DNA of 64,000 nucleotides from Streptomyces sp. WM6386 (GCF_000972385.1 NZ_JXTE01000036.1:20567-84566), one strand, 5' to 3'; counted from the stretch's first letter, positions 24,990 to 34,133 are shown. Notes: a model not told the origin generated them from the sequence alone. Numbers and translations: made by a program.

Positions 24990-26390
24990 TCAGTGGTGGA
25001 ACCCGGTCGCCGCCTCCTTGTCCCGGGTCAGCGGATGCGACTGGCGGCGCAGCTCCGGCAGCAGCCGGCGCAGGTCCTCCACGAAGAGCTCGGCGAGATC
25101 GGCCGAGAAGCCGTTGCGGCACACCACCCGCAGCACGGACAGGTCCTCCCGGTTCGGCGGGAAGGTGTACGCCGGGACCAGCCAGCCGCTCTCCCGCAGC
25201 CGCCGGGACACATCGAAGACGTCGTACGCCGTCACGTCGTGGCCGGTCGTGAAGGCGAAGACCGGCAGCTGGTCGCCCCGGGTCAGCAGCCGGAAGTCAC
25301 CGAGCGCCTCCACACGTTCGGCGAGGCGCAGGGCCACGTCCCGGGTGGACTGCTGCACGGCCCGGTAGCCCTCGCGGCCCAGCCGCAGGAAGGTGTAGTA
25401 CTGCGCGACGACCTGGGCGCCGGGCCGGGAGAAGTTGAGGGCGAAGGTCGGCATGTCGCCGCCCAGGTAGTTGACGCGGAAGACGAGTTCCTCGGGCAGG
25501 GCCTCCTTGTCGCGCCACAGTGCCCAGCCGACGCCCGGGTAGACGAGCCCGTACTTGTGCCCCGAGGTGTTGATGGAGGCGACCCTCGGCAGCCGGAAGT
25601 CCCAGGCCAGTTCCGGGTCGAGGAAGGGAGCGACCATGGCGCCGGACGCGCCGTCCACATGTACGGGGATGTCGAGGCCGGTCCGTTCCTGGAGTTCGTC
25701 GAGCGCGGCGCAGAGCTCGGCGATCGGCTCGTAGGAACCGTCGAAGGTGGAGCCGAGGATGCCGACGACACCGATGGTGTTCTCGTCGCACAGTGCGGTG
25801 GCGGCCTGCGGGTCGAGATGGAAGCGGTCGCCCTCCATGGGGACGAGACGGGGCTCCACCTCCCAGAAGTTGCAGAACTTGTCCCAGCAGACCTGGACGT
25901 TGATCCCCATCACGAGATTGGGCCGGGCACCGGGCGCGGGGTTCCGCTTGCTCCACCGCCGTTTGAACGCCATCCCGGCGAGCATGCACGCCTCGCTGGA
26001 GCCGGTCGTCGAACAGCCCACGGCGGCCGATGGATCGGGGGCGTTCCACAGGTCGGCGAGCATCGCCACACAGCGCCGCTCCAGTTCGGCGGTGCGCGGG
26101 TACTCATCCTTGTCGATCATGTTCTTGTCCCGGCACTCGCCCATCAGGACCCCGGCCTGCGGTTCCATCCAGGTGGTGACGAAGGTGGCGAGGTTGAGCC
26201 GGGAGTTGCCGTCCAGCATCAGTTCGTCGTGGACGAGCTGGTACGCGGTCGAGGGCGGCAGGGGAGCGTCCGGGAGCCGGTGCTTGGGCGGGGCCTCGGT
26301 CATACCGGCGACCGGGTTCGCCTCGCCGAAGAAGGGGTTGACGGACAGGGGGCGCTCGTCGGGCGTTTCGGGGCCTTGGTGCAGCGGCAT
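24990..26390 (-). CDS. gadB: Glutamate decarboxylase
   Basis: 466 residues, the usual GadB length. PLP-dependent conversion of glutamate to GABA and CO2, consuming a proton. The Schiff-base lysine is in NTSGHKYGL, the phosphate-binding region in CSTTGSSEACMLAG, and the HVDGASGA Asp binds the PLP nitrogen. The chain ends in two histidines; in E. coli GadB His465 near the C-terminus locks the active site at neutral pH, so acid activation may be kept. It is followed closely by a CLC-like channel gene in the same operon, and no GadC antiporter is present. Confidence 0.95.
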   Translation of the reverse strand: MPLHQGPETPDERPLSVNPFFGEANPVAGMTEAPPKHRLPDAPLPPSTAYQLVHDELMLDGNSRLNLATFVTTWMEPQAGVLMGECRDKNMIDKDEYPRTAELERRCVAMLADLWNAPDPSAAVGCSTTGSSEACMLAGMAFKRRWSKRNPAPGARPNLVMGINVQVCWDKFCNFWEVEPRLVPMEGDRFHLDPQAATALCDENTIGVVGILGSTFDGSYEPIAELCAALDELQERTGLDIPVHVDGASGAMVAPFLDPELAWDFRLPRVASINTSGHKYGLVYPGVGWALWRDKEALPEELVFRVNYLGGDMPTFALNFSRPGAQVVAQYYTFLRLGREGYRAVQQSTRDVALRLAERVEALGDFRLLTRGDQLPVFAFTTGHDVTAYDVFDVSRRLRESGWLVPAYTFPPNREDLSVLRVVCRNGFSADLAELFVEDLRRLLPELRRQSHPLTRDKEAATGFHH

Positions 26391-26414
26391 CGATCGACTC
26401 CTCAGGGGTGGGAT

Positions 26415-27689
26415 TCAGCGGACCGGGGTTCCGTCTGCGTGCAGTTGCATCTGGGGGCGGCCGGTCACGAGCAGCCAGGCGGGCAGCGAGGCGATGCACA
26501 GCAGGGCGATGATCTCCGGCGAGGACACCAGTACGGCGGCGGTGAAGAGGCTCACCCAGCCCTGCCGGGTGATGGCGAGCAGCATGCCCAGCACCCCGGC
26601 GGCGACACCGAGCGCGGGATGGACGCCGGGCACCAGGGCATGGGCACACAGCCCGAAGGCGACGCCCACGAACACGGCCGGGAAGATCCGCCCGCCGCGG
26701 AAGCCGCAGGACGCGGCGACGAGCAGCGCGGCCAGCTTCACCACCGTCATCGTGGCGAACTCGCCGGCCGACCAGCCGTCGGGGTCGGCCGCGATCTCCC
26801 CGACCTCGTCCAGCCCCTTGAAGAGGGTGAGGTGACCGCCGAGCGCCCCCAGCAGCCCGAGCACGAGCCCGCCGGCGGGCAGCGCGAGCATCGGATGGCG
26901 CAGTCGCGCGAAGCCGCGGTGGACGTAGGGGAAGGCACGGACGGCGCACATGCCGAGCAGCGCGGCGGCGGACGCGATCACCAGCACCGCCAGCAGATCG
27001 CCCCAGCCGGGCCGCCCGAGCGCGGGCAGATGCAGATCGAAGGTCGGGTGGGCCACCAGGGTGGTCGTCACGGCGCCCGCGGCGGCGGCGACGAGCGGCG
27101 CGAAGACGTTGTCCCACAGCGCCCCCTTGAGCTGCCGCCCCGCCAGCGCCTCGGAGATGAGAAGCGCCGCCGCCACCGGGGTGCCGAACAGCGCGCCGAT
27201 CGTCGCCGCCTCCGCCAGCGCCGCCCACAGCCCGCCCGGCAGCCGGGGGAGCAGCCGACGGCCCAGCCAGAAGGCGAGCCCGACGTTCACGGCGATGATC
27301 GGGTTCTCGGGGCCGAGGCTGGGTCCGCCCGCGAGCATCAGCGCGGTCGCCAGCAGCAGCCCGGGCAGCACGGCGGGCGGCAGGACGGGAGCGTCCAGGC
27401 CCATGGTGGCCGGTTCGGGGCCGGCGTGCCCCGGCACCTTCCACACCACGAGGCCGACCACCACACCGGTGGTGGTGAGCATGACGATCGTCCACAGCAC
27501 GGAGTACCGGCCGACCCCCAGGGCGTCGGGCAGGTTCCGCCACAGCACGTGCTGGAGCGCCTCGGCCGCCGCGCTCACTCCGAGAAGGAGCAGACTCGCG
27601 CCCACGCCCACGACGAGAGCGGGGAGGATCACAGGCAACAGCGCGCGAGCCGGGGCTGCCATTGCCTGCTGCGCGGTGTCCTGGGCCAC
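26415..27689 (-). CDS. CLC-type chloride channel/transporter family protein
   Basis: About 424 residues with ten or more membrane segments. GGPSLGPENPIIAVN (near residue 121-135) corresponds to the GxGxEGP gating region, and GFRGGRIFPAVFVGVAFG to the GGxFxPxxxxG anion-site motif. The glutamate in GPENP would be the gating one. The family moves chloride, often against protons. It lies 24 bp upstream of gadB in the same orientation, recalling the electrical shunt role of ClcA in E. coli acid resistance. GTG at 27689 is chosen, ATG at 27662 is possible. Confidence 0.82.
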   Translation of the reverse strand: MAQDTAQQAMAAPARALLPVILPALVVGVGASLLLLGVSAAAEALQHVLWRNLPDALGVGRYSVLWTIVMLTTTGVVVGLVVWKVPGHAGPEPATMGLDAPVLPPAVLPGLLLATALMLAGGPSLGPENPIIAVNVGLAFWLGRRLLPRLPGGLWAALAEAATIGALFGTPVAAALLISEALAGRQLKGALWDNVFAPLVAAAAGAVTTTLVAHPTFDLHLPALGRPGWGDLLAVLVIASAAALLGMCAVRAFPYVHRGFARLRHPMLALPAGGLVLGLLGALGGHLTLFKGLDEVGEIAADPDGWSAGEFATMTVVKLAALLVAASCGFRGGRIFPAVFVGVAFGLCAHALVPGVHPALGVAAGVLGMLLAITRQGWVSLFTAAVLVSSPEIIALLCIASLPAWLLVTGRPQMQLHADGTPVR

Positions 27690-27761
27690 GGGCTCACGAT
27701 AAACGGACAAAACCGGCACGACATCTGGAGGGTCCGGCACGGGACCCGAAGCGGGACGGGC

Positions 27762-27792
27762 TTGCACCTCACGTGGCGTGAGGCCTCAGCGT
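27762..27792 (+). promoter_or_regulatory. tipA promoter with MerR-type operator
   Basis: -35 TTGCAC (27762-27767) and -10 CAGCGT (27787-27792) are 19 bp apart, the long spacer of MerR-activated promoters. The spacer carries CCTCACG-TGG-CGTGAGG (27767-27783). It closely resembles the S. lividans tipA promoter as I remember it. Confidence 0.8.
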
Positions 27793-27822
27793 GGAGGACG
27801 TACCGAGAAGGGAGCGGACGAA

Positions 27823-28584
27823 GTGAGCTATTCCGTGGGACAGGTCGCCGGTTTCGCCGGAGTGACGGTGCGCACGCTGCACCACTACGACGACATCGGC
27901 CTGCTCGCCCCCAGCGAGCGCAGCCGCGCGGGCCACCGGCGCTACAGCGACGCCGACCTCGACCGGCTGCAGCAGATCCTGTTCTACCGGGAGCTCGGCT
28001 TCCCGCTCGACGAGGTCGCCGCCCTGCTCGACGATCCGGCCGCGGACCCGCGCGCCCACCTGCGCCGCCAGCACGAGCTGCTGACCGCCCGGATCGAGAA
28101 GCTGCGGAAGATGGCGGCGGCCGTGGAGCAGGCCATGGAGGCACGGAAGATGGGCATCAACCTCACACCCGAGGAGCGGTTCGAGGTCTTCGGCGACAAG
28201 GACCCGGAGCAGCACGCCGAGGAGGCGGAAGAGCGCTGGGGCGGCACGGAGGCGTACGCCGAGTCACAGCGCCGCGCCGCGGGCTACACCAAGGACGACT
28301 GGAAACGCATGCAGGCCGAAGTGGCCGACTGGAGCGAGCGCTACAGCGGCCTGATGGCAGCCGGGGACCCGCCGGTGTCCGAGGCGGCCATGGACATGGC
28401 CGAGGAGCACCGGCAGCACATCTGCGGCTGGTTCTACGAGTGCCCGTACGACATCCACCGGTCTCTGGGCGAGATGTACGTGTCCGACGAGCGCTTCAAG
28501 GCGTTCTACGACTCCATGCGCCCCGGCCTGGCCGAGCACCTGCGGGCCGCGATCGACGCGAACGCGGCCCGGCACACCTCCTGA
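27823..28584 (+). CDS. tipA: TipA-type MerR autoregulator (Ser at position 214)
   Basis: 253 residues, the length of S. lividans TipAL. MerR helix-turn-helix at 1-70 (YSVGQVAGFAGVTVRTLHHYDDIGLL), a coiled coil to about 105 and the TipAS effector domain from Met110 (MGINLTPEERFEVFGD), which in S. lividans is also translated alone. TipA activates its own promoter on binding thiopeptides. Cys207 is present (FYECPYD), but position 214, the thiopeptide-bonding Cys in S. lividans, is Ser (IHRSLGEMY). GTG start with GGGAG upstream. Confidence 0.93.
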   Translation: MSYSVGQVAGFAGVTVRTLHHYDDIGLLAPSERSRAGHRRYSDADLDRLQQILFYRELGFPLDEVAALLDDPAADPRAHLRRQHELLTARIEKLRKMAAAVEQAMEARKMGINLTPEERFEVFGDKDPEQHAEEAEERWGGTEAYAESQRRAAGYTKDDWKRMQAEVADWSERYSGLMAAGDPPVSEAAMDMAEEHRQHICGWFYECPYDIHRSLGEMYVSDERFKAFYDSMRPGLAEHLRAAIDANAARHTS

Positions 28585-28592
28585 GGTCCCGG

Positions 28593-28619
28593 CCCGGGAG
28601 GAAGAGGTCTACTCCCGGG
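28593..28619. terminator. Bidirectional hairpin between tipA and the YbjQ gene
   Basis: CCCGGGAG (28593-28600) pairs with CTCCCGGG (28612-28619) across an 11-base loop that contains the stop codon of the convergent YbjQ-type gene. Confidence 0.55.
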
Positions 28620-28974
28620 TCAGGATCACGGCCGTCCCGTACGCGCACACCTCGGTGCCGACGTCCGCCGCCTCGGTCACGTCGAAGCGGAACATCAGCA
28701 CCGCGTTCGCACCACGCGCGCGTGCCTGCTCGACGAGCCGTTCCATGGCCTGGTTGCGGGTCTGCACGAGTGTCTTGGTGAGCCCCTTGAGCTCACCGCC
28801 GACCATCGACTTCAGCCCCGCGCCGATCTGACTCCCCAGATGGCGGGAACGGACCGTCAGCCCGAACACCTCACCAAGAACCTCCTGCACCCGGAATCCG
28901 GGTACGTCGTTCGTGGTCACGACCAGAACGTCAGGCTGGGGTCCCTGACCGCCGCCGTACTCTTCGATACCCAT
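28609..28974 (-). CDS. YbjQ/UPF0145 family protein
   Basis: 121 residues. The N-terminal VLVVTTNDVPGFRVQEVLGEVFGLTVRS and the central ARARGANAVLMFRFD are the conserved blocks of the YbjQ (putative heavy-metal-binding) family, which forms pentameric rings; its function is not settled. The ATG at 28974 begins MGIEEYGG; the frame is open further upstream but loses family likeness. Convergent with tipA and divergent from the DedA gene. Confidence 0.88.
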   Translation of the reverse strand: MGIEEYGGGQGPQPDVLVVTTNDVPGFRVQEVLGEVFGLTVRSRHLGSQIGAGLKSMVGGELKGLTKTLVQTRNQAMERLVEQARARGANAVLMFRFDVTEAADVGTEVCAYGTAVILTRE

Positions 28975-29107
28975 GGCCCACAGCTTTGTCCCAGCGGGCG
29001 CACAGTGCATCCTGGGAGACCGCATGGAACCTGGGTTGTGACGGCTGCGTTGATACTTTGGGGCAGCCAGCCCCAGCCCGTCTCCCAGTACCAGGAGCCA
29101 CAGACTC

Positions 29108-30049
29108 GTGACCACGCTCGCGCTCGCCCCCGAGTGGCTCAGTCCGAACTATCTGATCGAGACGTTCAGCCTGCCCGGCATCCTGCTGATCGTCTTCGCG
29201 GAATCGGGTCTGTTCGCGTTCCTGCCCGGCGACTCCCTGCTGTTCACAGCGGGTCTCTTCGTGGCCCAGGGCGAGTACATCAGCCAGCCGCTGTGGCTGG
29301 TCTGCTTCCTGATCGTGCTGGCGGCCGTCCTCGGTGACCAGGTCGGCTACATGATCGGAAAGTTCTTCGGGCCCAAGCTGTTCAACCGTCCGAACTCCAA
29401 GCTCTTCAAGCAGGAGAACCTGGACAAAGCACACGAGTTCATGGAGAAGTACGGCCCCAAGGCGATCGTCCTGGCCCGCTTCGTGCCGATCGTGCGCACC
29501 TTCGCCCCCATCGTGGCGGGCGCCGGCCGTATGAAGTACCGCACGTTCCTCACGTACAACGTCATCGGTGGTGTCGCCTGGGGCTCCGGCGTCACCCTCG
29601 CGGGTTACTGGCTCGGCCAGATCGACGTCATCCACAAGAACGTCGAGGCGATCCTCGTCCTCATCGTCTTCGTCTCGGTCGTCCCGATCATCATCGAGTA
29701 CCTCCGCGAGCGTTCCAAGAAGAAGAAGGCGGCAGCCGAGGCCCCGGCCCCCCAGGCCTACCAGCCCCCGCCCATGGACGACGCGACGACCCAGCTCCGC
29801 CGCATCCCGTCGGACGACGAGCAGCACCAGCACCAGCAGCAGTACGGCAACCAGAACGACCAGGGCTACGGCCAGCAGGGCCACCAGGGCCAGCAGGGTC
29901 AGCAGCAGTACGGCTACGACCAGTACTACGCCCCGCAGCCCCAGCAACAGCAGCAGCCGTACGCCCAGCAGTACCCCCAGGGATACGGCGACCAGCAGCA
30001 GTACGGCGGCCAGCAGAACCAGCAGTACCCGCCCAACCAGGGTTACTGA
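29108..30049 (+). CDS. DedA/SNARE-associated membrane protein with Gln-rich tail
   Basis: 313 residues. Residues 1-200 are a DedA domain: a re-entrant loop FAESGLFAFLPGDSLLFTAG, the GDQVGYMIGKFFG block and the ARFVPIVRTFAPIVAGAG arginine motif (proton-coupled lipid carrier flippase family, linked to undecaprenyl phosphate recycling). After the last membrane segment and a KKKK stretch, the final 78 residues hold 33 Gln with Tyr, Gly and Pro, a low-complexity cytoplasmic tail most DedA proteins lack. GTG start. Confidence 0.9.
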   Translation: MTTLALAPEWLSPNYLIETFSLPGILLIVFAESGLFAFLPGDSLLFTAGLFVAQGEYISQPLWLVCFLIVLAAVLGDQVGYMIGKFFGPKLFNRPNSKLFKQENLDKAHEFMEKYGPKAIVLARFVPIVRTFAPIVAGAGRMKYRTFLTYNVIGGVAWGSGVTLAGYWLGQIDVIHKNVEAILVLIVFVSVVPIIIEYLRERSKKKKAAAEAPAPQAYQPPPMDDATTQLRRIPSDDEQHQHQQQYGNQNDQGYGQQGHQGQQGQQQYGYDQYYAPQPQQQQQPYAQQYPQGYGDQQQYGGQQNQQYPPNQGY

Positions 30050-30085
30050 AGCGCCCCTTCAGGGGCACAGCCAGTTCCCGTGCGC

Positions 30086-31750
30086 TCAGAACCCACGCGT
30101 CCGCTTCGCCGCCCTGCGCCCCGAAGCAGATCCACCCGGAACGCGCAGGAACAGCCGCGAGATCTCCGACCCGAGATTGACGCCGATGGCGATGGCCATG
30201 GCGAGTGACGCCGCCGTGGCCAACGACACCAGCCCCTTGTCCACGTCGTTCTGCGCGATGGACAACAGCCCGAAGTACGTGGCGGAACCCGGCAGCAGAG
30301 GCCCGATCGCGGCCGTCGTGTAGGGCAGCGCCGAAGCGAACCGGTACCGCGACAGCATCTGCCCGAACAGCCCCACCAGCCCCGCCGCCACCGCCGTGGA
30401 AGCGACCGGGGAGATCTCGCCGACGGAGTGCATCGCGCCGTACACCGACCACGCGACCCCACCGTTCAGCGTCACCGCCAGCACGGTCGAGCGCTCCTGC
30501 TGCAACAGCACCGCGAACGTCAGCGACAGCAGCATCGCCGCCCCGATCTGCCACAGCGGCCGCTTCTCGATGATCAGAACGACGTCGGGGTTCAGCTCGG
30601 CGCCCAGCTTCACCCCGAAGTAGAGGATGAGCAGCACCCCCACGACGATGCCGACGAAGAAGTACATCACCTCGAGCAGCCGCGCCGACGCGGTGATGTA
30701 GAAACCGGTCAGCCCGTCCTGCACGCCCGCCACCAGCGCCCGCCCCGGCAGCAGCGCGAACAGCCCACCGGTGATGACCGCGGAGGCCTTCACATCGATG
30801 CCGGCCAGCGTCAGCGCGATCCCTATGGCGGCCGGCGGCATCGCGGCCACCGTGAACTGGTAGAACTCCGGCAGCCCGCGCCCCGCGCACAGCCATGCCA
30901 GCCGGTCGCCGAGCATCGCGCCCAGCGCGGCCGCGACGAACACGATCAGATCACCGCCGACGAGCACCGAGGCCGCACCGGCGAGCAGCCCGCTCGCCCC
31001 GGTCAGCACCCAGCCCGGGTACGGGTGCCGGTTGCGGCGGATCTCGGCGAGCCGACGGTAGGACTCCTCCAGGGAGATCGCCGTCTCGGGGTCGCTCAGG
31101 TCGTCCACCAGGTGGAAGACGGCCGCGAGCCGCGTGTAGTCGGTGCCGCGCCGCCGTACCGTCCGGGACGCGGTGACCGGATCGTCGACCAGCGACGGCT
31201 GGTACGAGATCGACAGCAGGGTGAAGGTGACGTTCGGCTCGCAGCGGTCGAGGCCGTACGACCGGCAGACGGCGAACATCGCCGCCTCCACGTCCTCCGC
31301 GCCCTCACCGCCCGCGAGCAGCAGCTCGCCGATACGCAGCGTCATGTCGAGCACGCGCGGGACGGCCGGCCCCTCGTCCTCGGCCTTCGGCGCCGACTCC
31401 GGAGCGGGCCGCTCGGCCACCGGCATCCGCAGCATCGTGCGCATCCGGTCCTGCCAGGGCACGTCCTTGGTCAGACTCACCACCGGTATGCCGGTCGCCG
31501 GGGTGAACGCGGGCGCCTGCTTGGAGCTGTAGGTGCGCGGCGTGTTGAACGCCGACCCCTCGGGCTCGGCCGAGGACACCTGCGAGACATCCAGACCGTC
31601 GGGGACGGCGAACTCGCTCGTCGTCTCCGGTTCCGTGCCGCCTCTGGGCACGGCGAGCCCCTGGGGGATCGCGAACTCGGACGTGATCTCGGGGTCGTAG
31701 ACACTCCTCGCCTCGTCCGACTGCGGCTTGCGGTCCTCCGCTTCCCTCAC
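30086..31750 (-). CDS. Threonine/serine exporter, ThrE family
   Basis: 554 residues. An N-terminal, probably disordered segment of about 125 residues with a 21-residue internal repeat (TSEFA at 23 and 44) precedes a ThrE domain (MTLRIGELLLAGGEGAEDVEAAMFAVC..., membrane segments following) and a second ThrE_2-like membrane half; about ten segments in total. Actinobacterial ThrE exports threonine and serine with the proton motive force. Substrate is inferred from the family. Length and order match C. glutamicum ThrE, apart from the longer N-terminus. Confidence 0.88.
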   Translation of the reverse strand: MREAEDRKPQSDEARSVYDPEITSEFAIPQGLAVPRGGTEPETTSEFAVPDGLDVSQVSSAEPEGSAFNTPRTYSSKQAPAFTPATGIPVVSLTKDVPWQDRMRTMLRMPVAERPAPESAPKAEDEGPAVPRVLDMTLRIGELLLAGGEGAEDVEAAMFAVCRSYGLDRCEPNVTFTLLSISYQPSLVDDPVTASRTVRRRGTDYTRLAAVFHLVDDLSDPETAISLEESYRRLAEIRRNRHPYPGWVLTGASGLLAGAASVLVGGDLIVFVAAALGAMLGDRLAWLCAGRGLPEFYQFTVAAMPPAAIGIALTLAGIDVKASAVITGGLFALLPGRALVAGVQDGLTGFYITASARLLEVMYFFVGIVVGVLLILYFGVKLGAELNPDVVLIIEKRPLWQIGAAMLLSLTFAVLLQQERSTVLAVTLNGGVAWSVYGAMHSVGEISPVASTAVAAGLVGLFGQMLSRYRFASALPYTTAAIGPLLPGSATYFGLLSIAQNDVDKGLVSLATAASLAMAIAIGVNLGSEISRLFLRVPGGSASGRRAAKRTRGF

Positions 31751-31804
31751 TCACAGCTCCTGTGTACGCACCTCCGGTTCGCACCAGTATGCGCACAGAC
31801 ACAC

Positions 31805-31836
31805 AGCGGGCCGCACGCGTGTGCGTGCGGCCCGCT
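31805..31836 (-). terminator. Terminator hairpin after ppa
   Basis: Perfect 14-bp stem (31805-31818 with 31823-31836) around a GTGT loop, 15 bases past the ppa stop on the minus strand. It separates ppa from the ThrE-type gene. Confidence 0.8.
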
Positions 31837-31850
31837 GGACATCAGGAGGC

Positions 31851-32342
31851 TCAGTGGCCGCCGGACTCCTTGAAGCGCTTGTACGACCGCTCGATCTCGA
31901 CCTCGGCGTCGACCCGGCCGACCCAGTTGGCGCCCTCGACGGACTTGCCGGGCTCCAGGTCCTTGTAGACCTCGAAGAAGTGCTGGATCTCCAGGCGGTC
32001 GAACTCGGAGACGTGGTGGATGTCACGCAGGTGCTCCTGGCGCGGATCCGTCGCCGGCACGCACAGCAGCTTGTCGTCGCCCCCGGCCTCGTCCGTCATC
32101 CGGAACATGCCGATCGCGCGGCACTTGATGAGGCAGCCCGGGAACGTCGGCTCGTCAAGAATGACCAGCGCGTCCAGCGGGTCGCCGTCCTCGCCGAGAG
32201 TGTTCTCGACGAAGCCGTAGTCGGTCGGGTAGGCGGTCGAGGTGAAGAGTCGACGGTCCAGGCGGATCCGACCGGTCTCGTGGTCCACCTCGTACTTGTT
32301 CCGCGAACCCTTCGGAATCTCGATCGTGACGTCGAACTCCAC
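31851..32342 (-). CDS. ppa: Inorganic pyrophosphatase
   Basis: 163 residues, family I soluble pyrophosphatase: hydrolyses pyrophosphate to drive nucleic acid and other syntheses. The signature [10 protein letters not shown] is present, along with [14 protein letters not shown] and the acidic metal-site residues. GTG at 32342 is chosen because it begins [12 protein letters not shown] as in relatives and has GGAGGAG upstream. An in-frame ATG at 32366 would add eight residues. Confidence 0.96.
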   Translation of the reverse strand: MEFDVTIEIPKGSRNKYEVDHETGRIRLDRRLFTSTAYPTDYGFVENTLGEDGDPLDALVILDEPTFPGCLIKCRAIGMFRMTDEAGGDDKLLCVPATDPRQEHLRDIHHVSEFDRLEIQHFFEVYKDLEPGKSVEGANWVGRVDAEVEIERSYKRFKESGGH

Positions 32343-32421
32343 CGGTGGCTCCTCCATGATCAACACATAGTTCTGGTGGTTAAGTGTCCCTCACGCAGGT
32401 GTGTGATCGCGAAAGGGGCTG

Positions 32422-34002
32422 GTGGTCGTGCCTGAACTGAGGCCTTGGCGGGCTGCGAGACCGCATGTGGCGCGGGTCGCGAACGCCGTACGACCCCGTC
32501 TGGCACAGGTCGCGACCGCCGCGAAACCACGGGTCACGCGACTCGGCCGAACCATGTCGGTGCAGGTCGCAAACGTGCGGACCTGGCAGTACACGGCCGG
32601 AGCAGCCACCGCGGGACTGGCACTGACCGCCGTCGTGGTGACGGCAGCCGGCCCCTGGGACTCCTCCGGCCAGCGTACGGCCGAGCGGGACCGGGCCGCC
32701 GCCCAGGAGCACACGGGTGGCGCAGATCACGATCGCGATTCCGGTACGACGGAAGCGGCGCCCAAGCCCGCCCCCAGCGCCGCCTCCGTCCTCACCGGCC
32801 TCGGCGGCGCCGGCAGCACGGTGAAGTCGGCGCCGAACGGACCGGCCCTGGCGGACGTGCTGGGCCCGCTCCTGAAGGACGCGGCGCTCGGCAGCAGCCG
32901 TACGGCCGAGGTCGTCGACATCGCCACCGGCAAGCAGCTCTACGGCACCGGTGTGGGCACCGCCCTCACCCCCGCCTCCACGACGAAGATCGCCACCGCG
33001 GTGGCCGCGCTGTCCGCGATGGGCGCCGACCACCGCCTCACCACGCGCGCGGACCTGGAACCCGACACCAAGGAACTCGTCCTCGTCGGCGGCGGCGACC
33101 CCACCCTGACGGCCCGCAAGGACGCCGACGGCGCGGCGAGTCTGCGCGACCTGGCCACCAGCACCGCCGAGGCGCTGAAGAAGGACGACGTACGGGAGGT
33201 CACCCTCTCGTACGACACGACCCTGTACGCGGGCTCCGGGATCCACCCGATCGGCGCCGACAACGACAACCTCGCCCCGGTCAGCGCCCTGATGGCCGAC
33301 GAGGGCCGCACGGACGACAGCACCAGCGGCACGGCGGTCCGCGCGGAGAACCCCGCGCAGGACGCGGCCCGCGAGTTCGCCGGCTTCCTGGAGGAGGCCG
33401 GGATCAGGACCACGTCCCCCGGCCCCTCCAAGGCGACGAACCGCGCGAAGACACTTGCCGAGGTTTCCTCCCCGCCCCTGTCCGCCCTGGTCGAGCGCAT
33501 GCTGACCAACAGCGACAACGACATCGCGGAGGCCCTGGCCCGCCAGACGGCCGTGGCGACGAAGGTACGCGCCGACTTCGAGGGCGGTGGCGCGGCGATC
33601 CGGGCGCAGCTGAAGAAGCTCGAACTCCCGGTCTCCGGCGCCTCCTTCAAGGACGGCAGCGGCCTGAACCGAGAGGACAGACTGACGGCGGACCTGCTGA
33701 CAGCCCTCCTGGTGAAGGCGGGCGACCCGGCCCACCCCGAACTCCGCCCCGTCCTCACCGGCCTTCCGATCGCAGGCTTCACCGGCACCCTGAGCACCCG
33801 TTACACGGACGGCGCGGCCGGCGTCGTACGAGCCAAGACGGGCACGCTGACCGGCGTGAACACACTGGCGGGAACCGTGGTCGACCAGAACGGCCGACTG
33901 CTGGCGTTCGCCTTCCTCGCGTCGAACACGACGAGCAAGGACGCGGCACAGTCGGCGCTGGACCGCACGGCCACGGCGCTGGCGGCGTGCGGCTGCCGCT
34001 GA
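32422..34002 (+). CDS. dacB: D-alanyl-D-alanine carboxypeptidase (PBP4/S13 family)
   Basis: 526 residues. After a basic N-terminal stretch comes a membrane anchor (about 53-75: TAGAATAGLALTAVVVTAAG) and a Ser/Gly/Pro linker. The S13 domain shows SxxK (ASTTKIATAV), SxN (TNSDNDIAEAL) and KTG (RAKTGTLTGVNTL). It trims or cleaves peptidoglycan peptides outside the membrane. GTG start at 32422. Divergent from ppa across 79 bp; first of a plus-strand run ending in folE. Confidence 0.93.
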   Translation: MVVPELRPWRAARPHVARVANAVRPRLAQVATAAKPRVTRLGRTMSVQVANVRTWQYTAGAATAGLALTAVVVTAAGPWDSSGQRTAERDRAAAQEHTGGADHDRDSGTTEAAPKPAPSAASVLTGLGGAGSTVKSAPNGPALADVLGPLLKDAALGSSRTAEVVDIATGKQLYGTGVGTALTPASTTKIATAVAALSAMGADHRLTTRADLEPDTKELVLVGGGDPTLTARKDADGAASLRDLATSTAEALKKDDVREVTLSYDTTLYAGSGIHPIGADNDNLAPVSALMADEGRTDDSTSGTAVRAENPAQDAAREFAGFLEEAGIRTTSPGPSKATNRAKTLAEVSSPPLSALVERMLTNSDNDIAEALARQTAVATKVRADFEGGGAAIRAQLKKLELPVSGASFKDGSGLNREDRLTADLLTALLVKAGDPAHPELRPVLTGLPIAGFTGTLSTRYTDGAAGVVRAKTGTLTGVNTLAGTVVDQNGRLLAFAFLASNTTSKDAAQSALDRTATALAACGCR

Positions 34003-34133
34003 CCGAGGGCGCCGCCACGGCCGTACCGCCGTCTCCGTCGGCACACCCGTCCCGGACGACCTCACAGCGCACGCCAGCCGCAACCGACCGCTGTGGCCTG
34101 CCCCAAGTGGGAACGCTCACGTACGGTTGACGC

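Noticed and set aside
24897..28781. A 1294-codon open frame on the plus strand across gadB, the CLC gene and tipA
   Set aside because: It is antisense to two well-supported genes and out of frame with tipA. Long empty frames are usual at this GC content, and the translation has only Arg/Gly/His-rich, family-free sequence.
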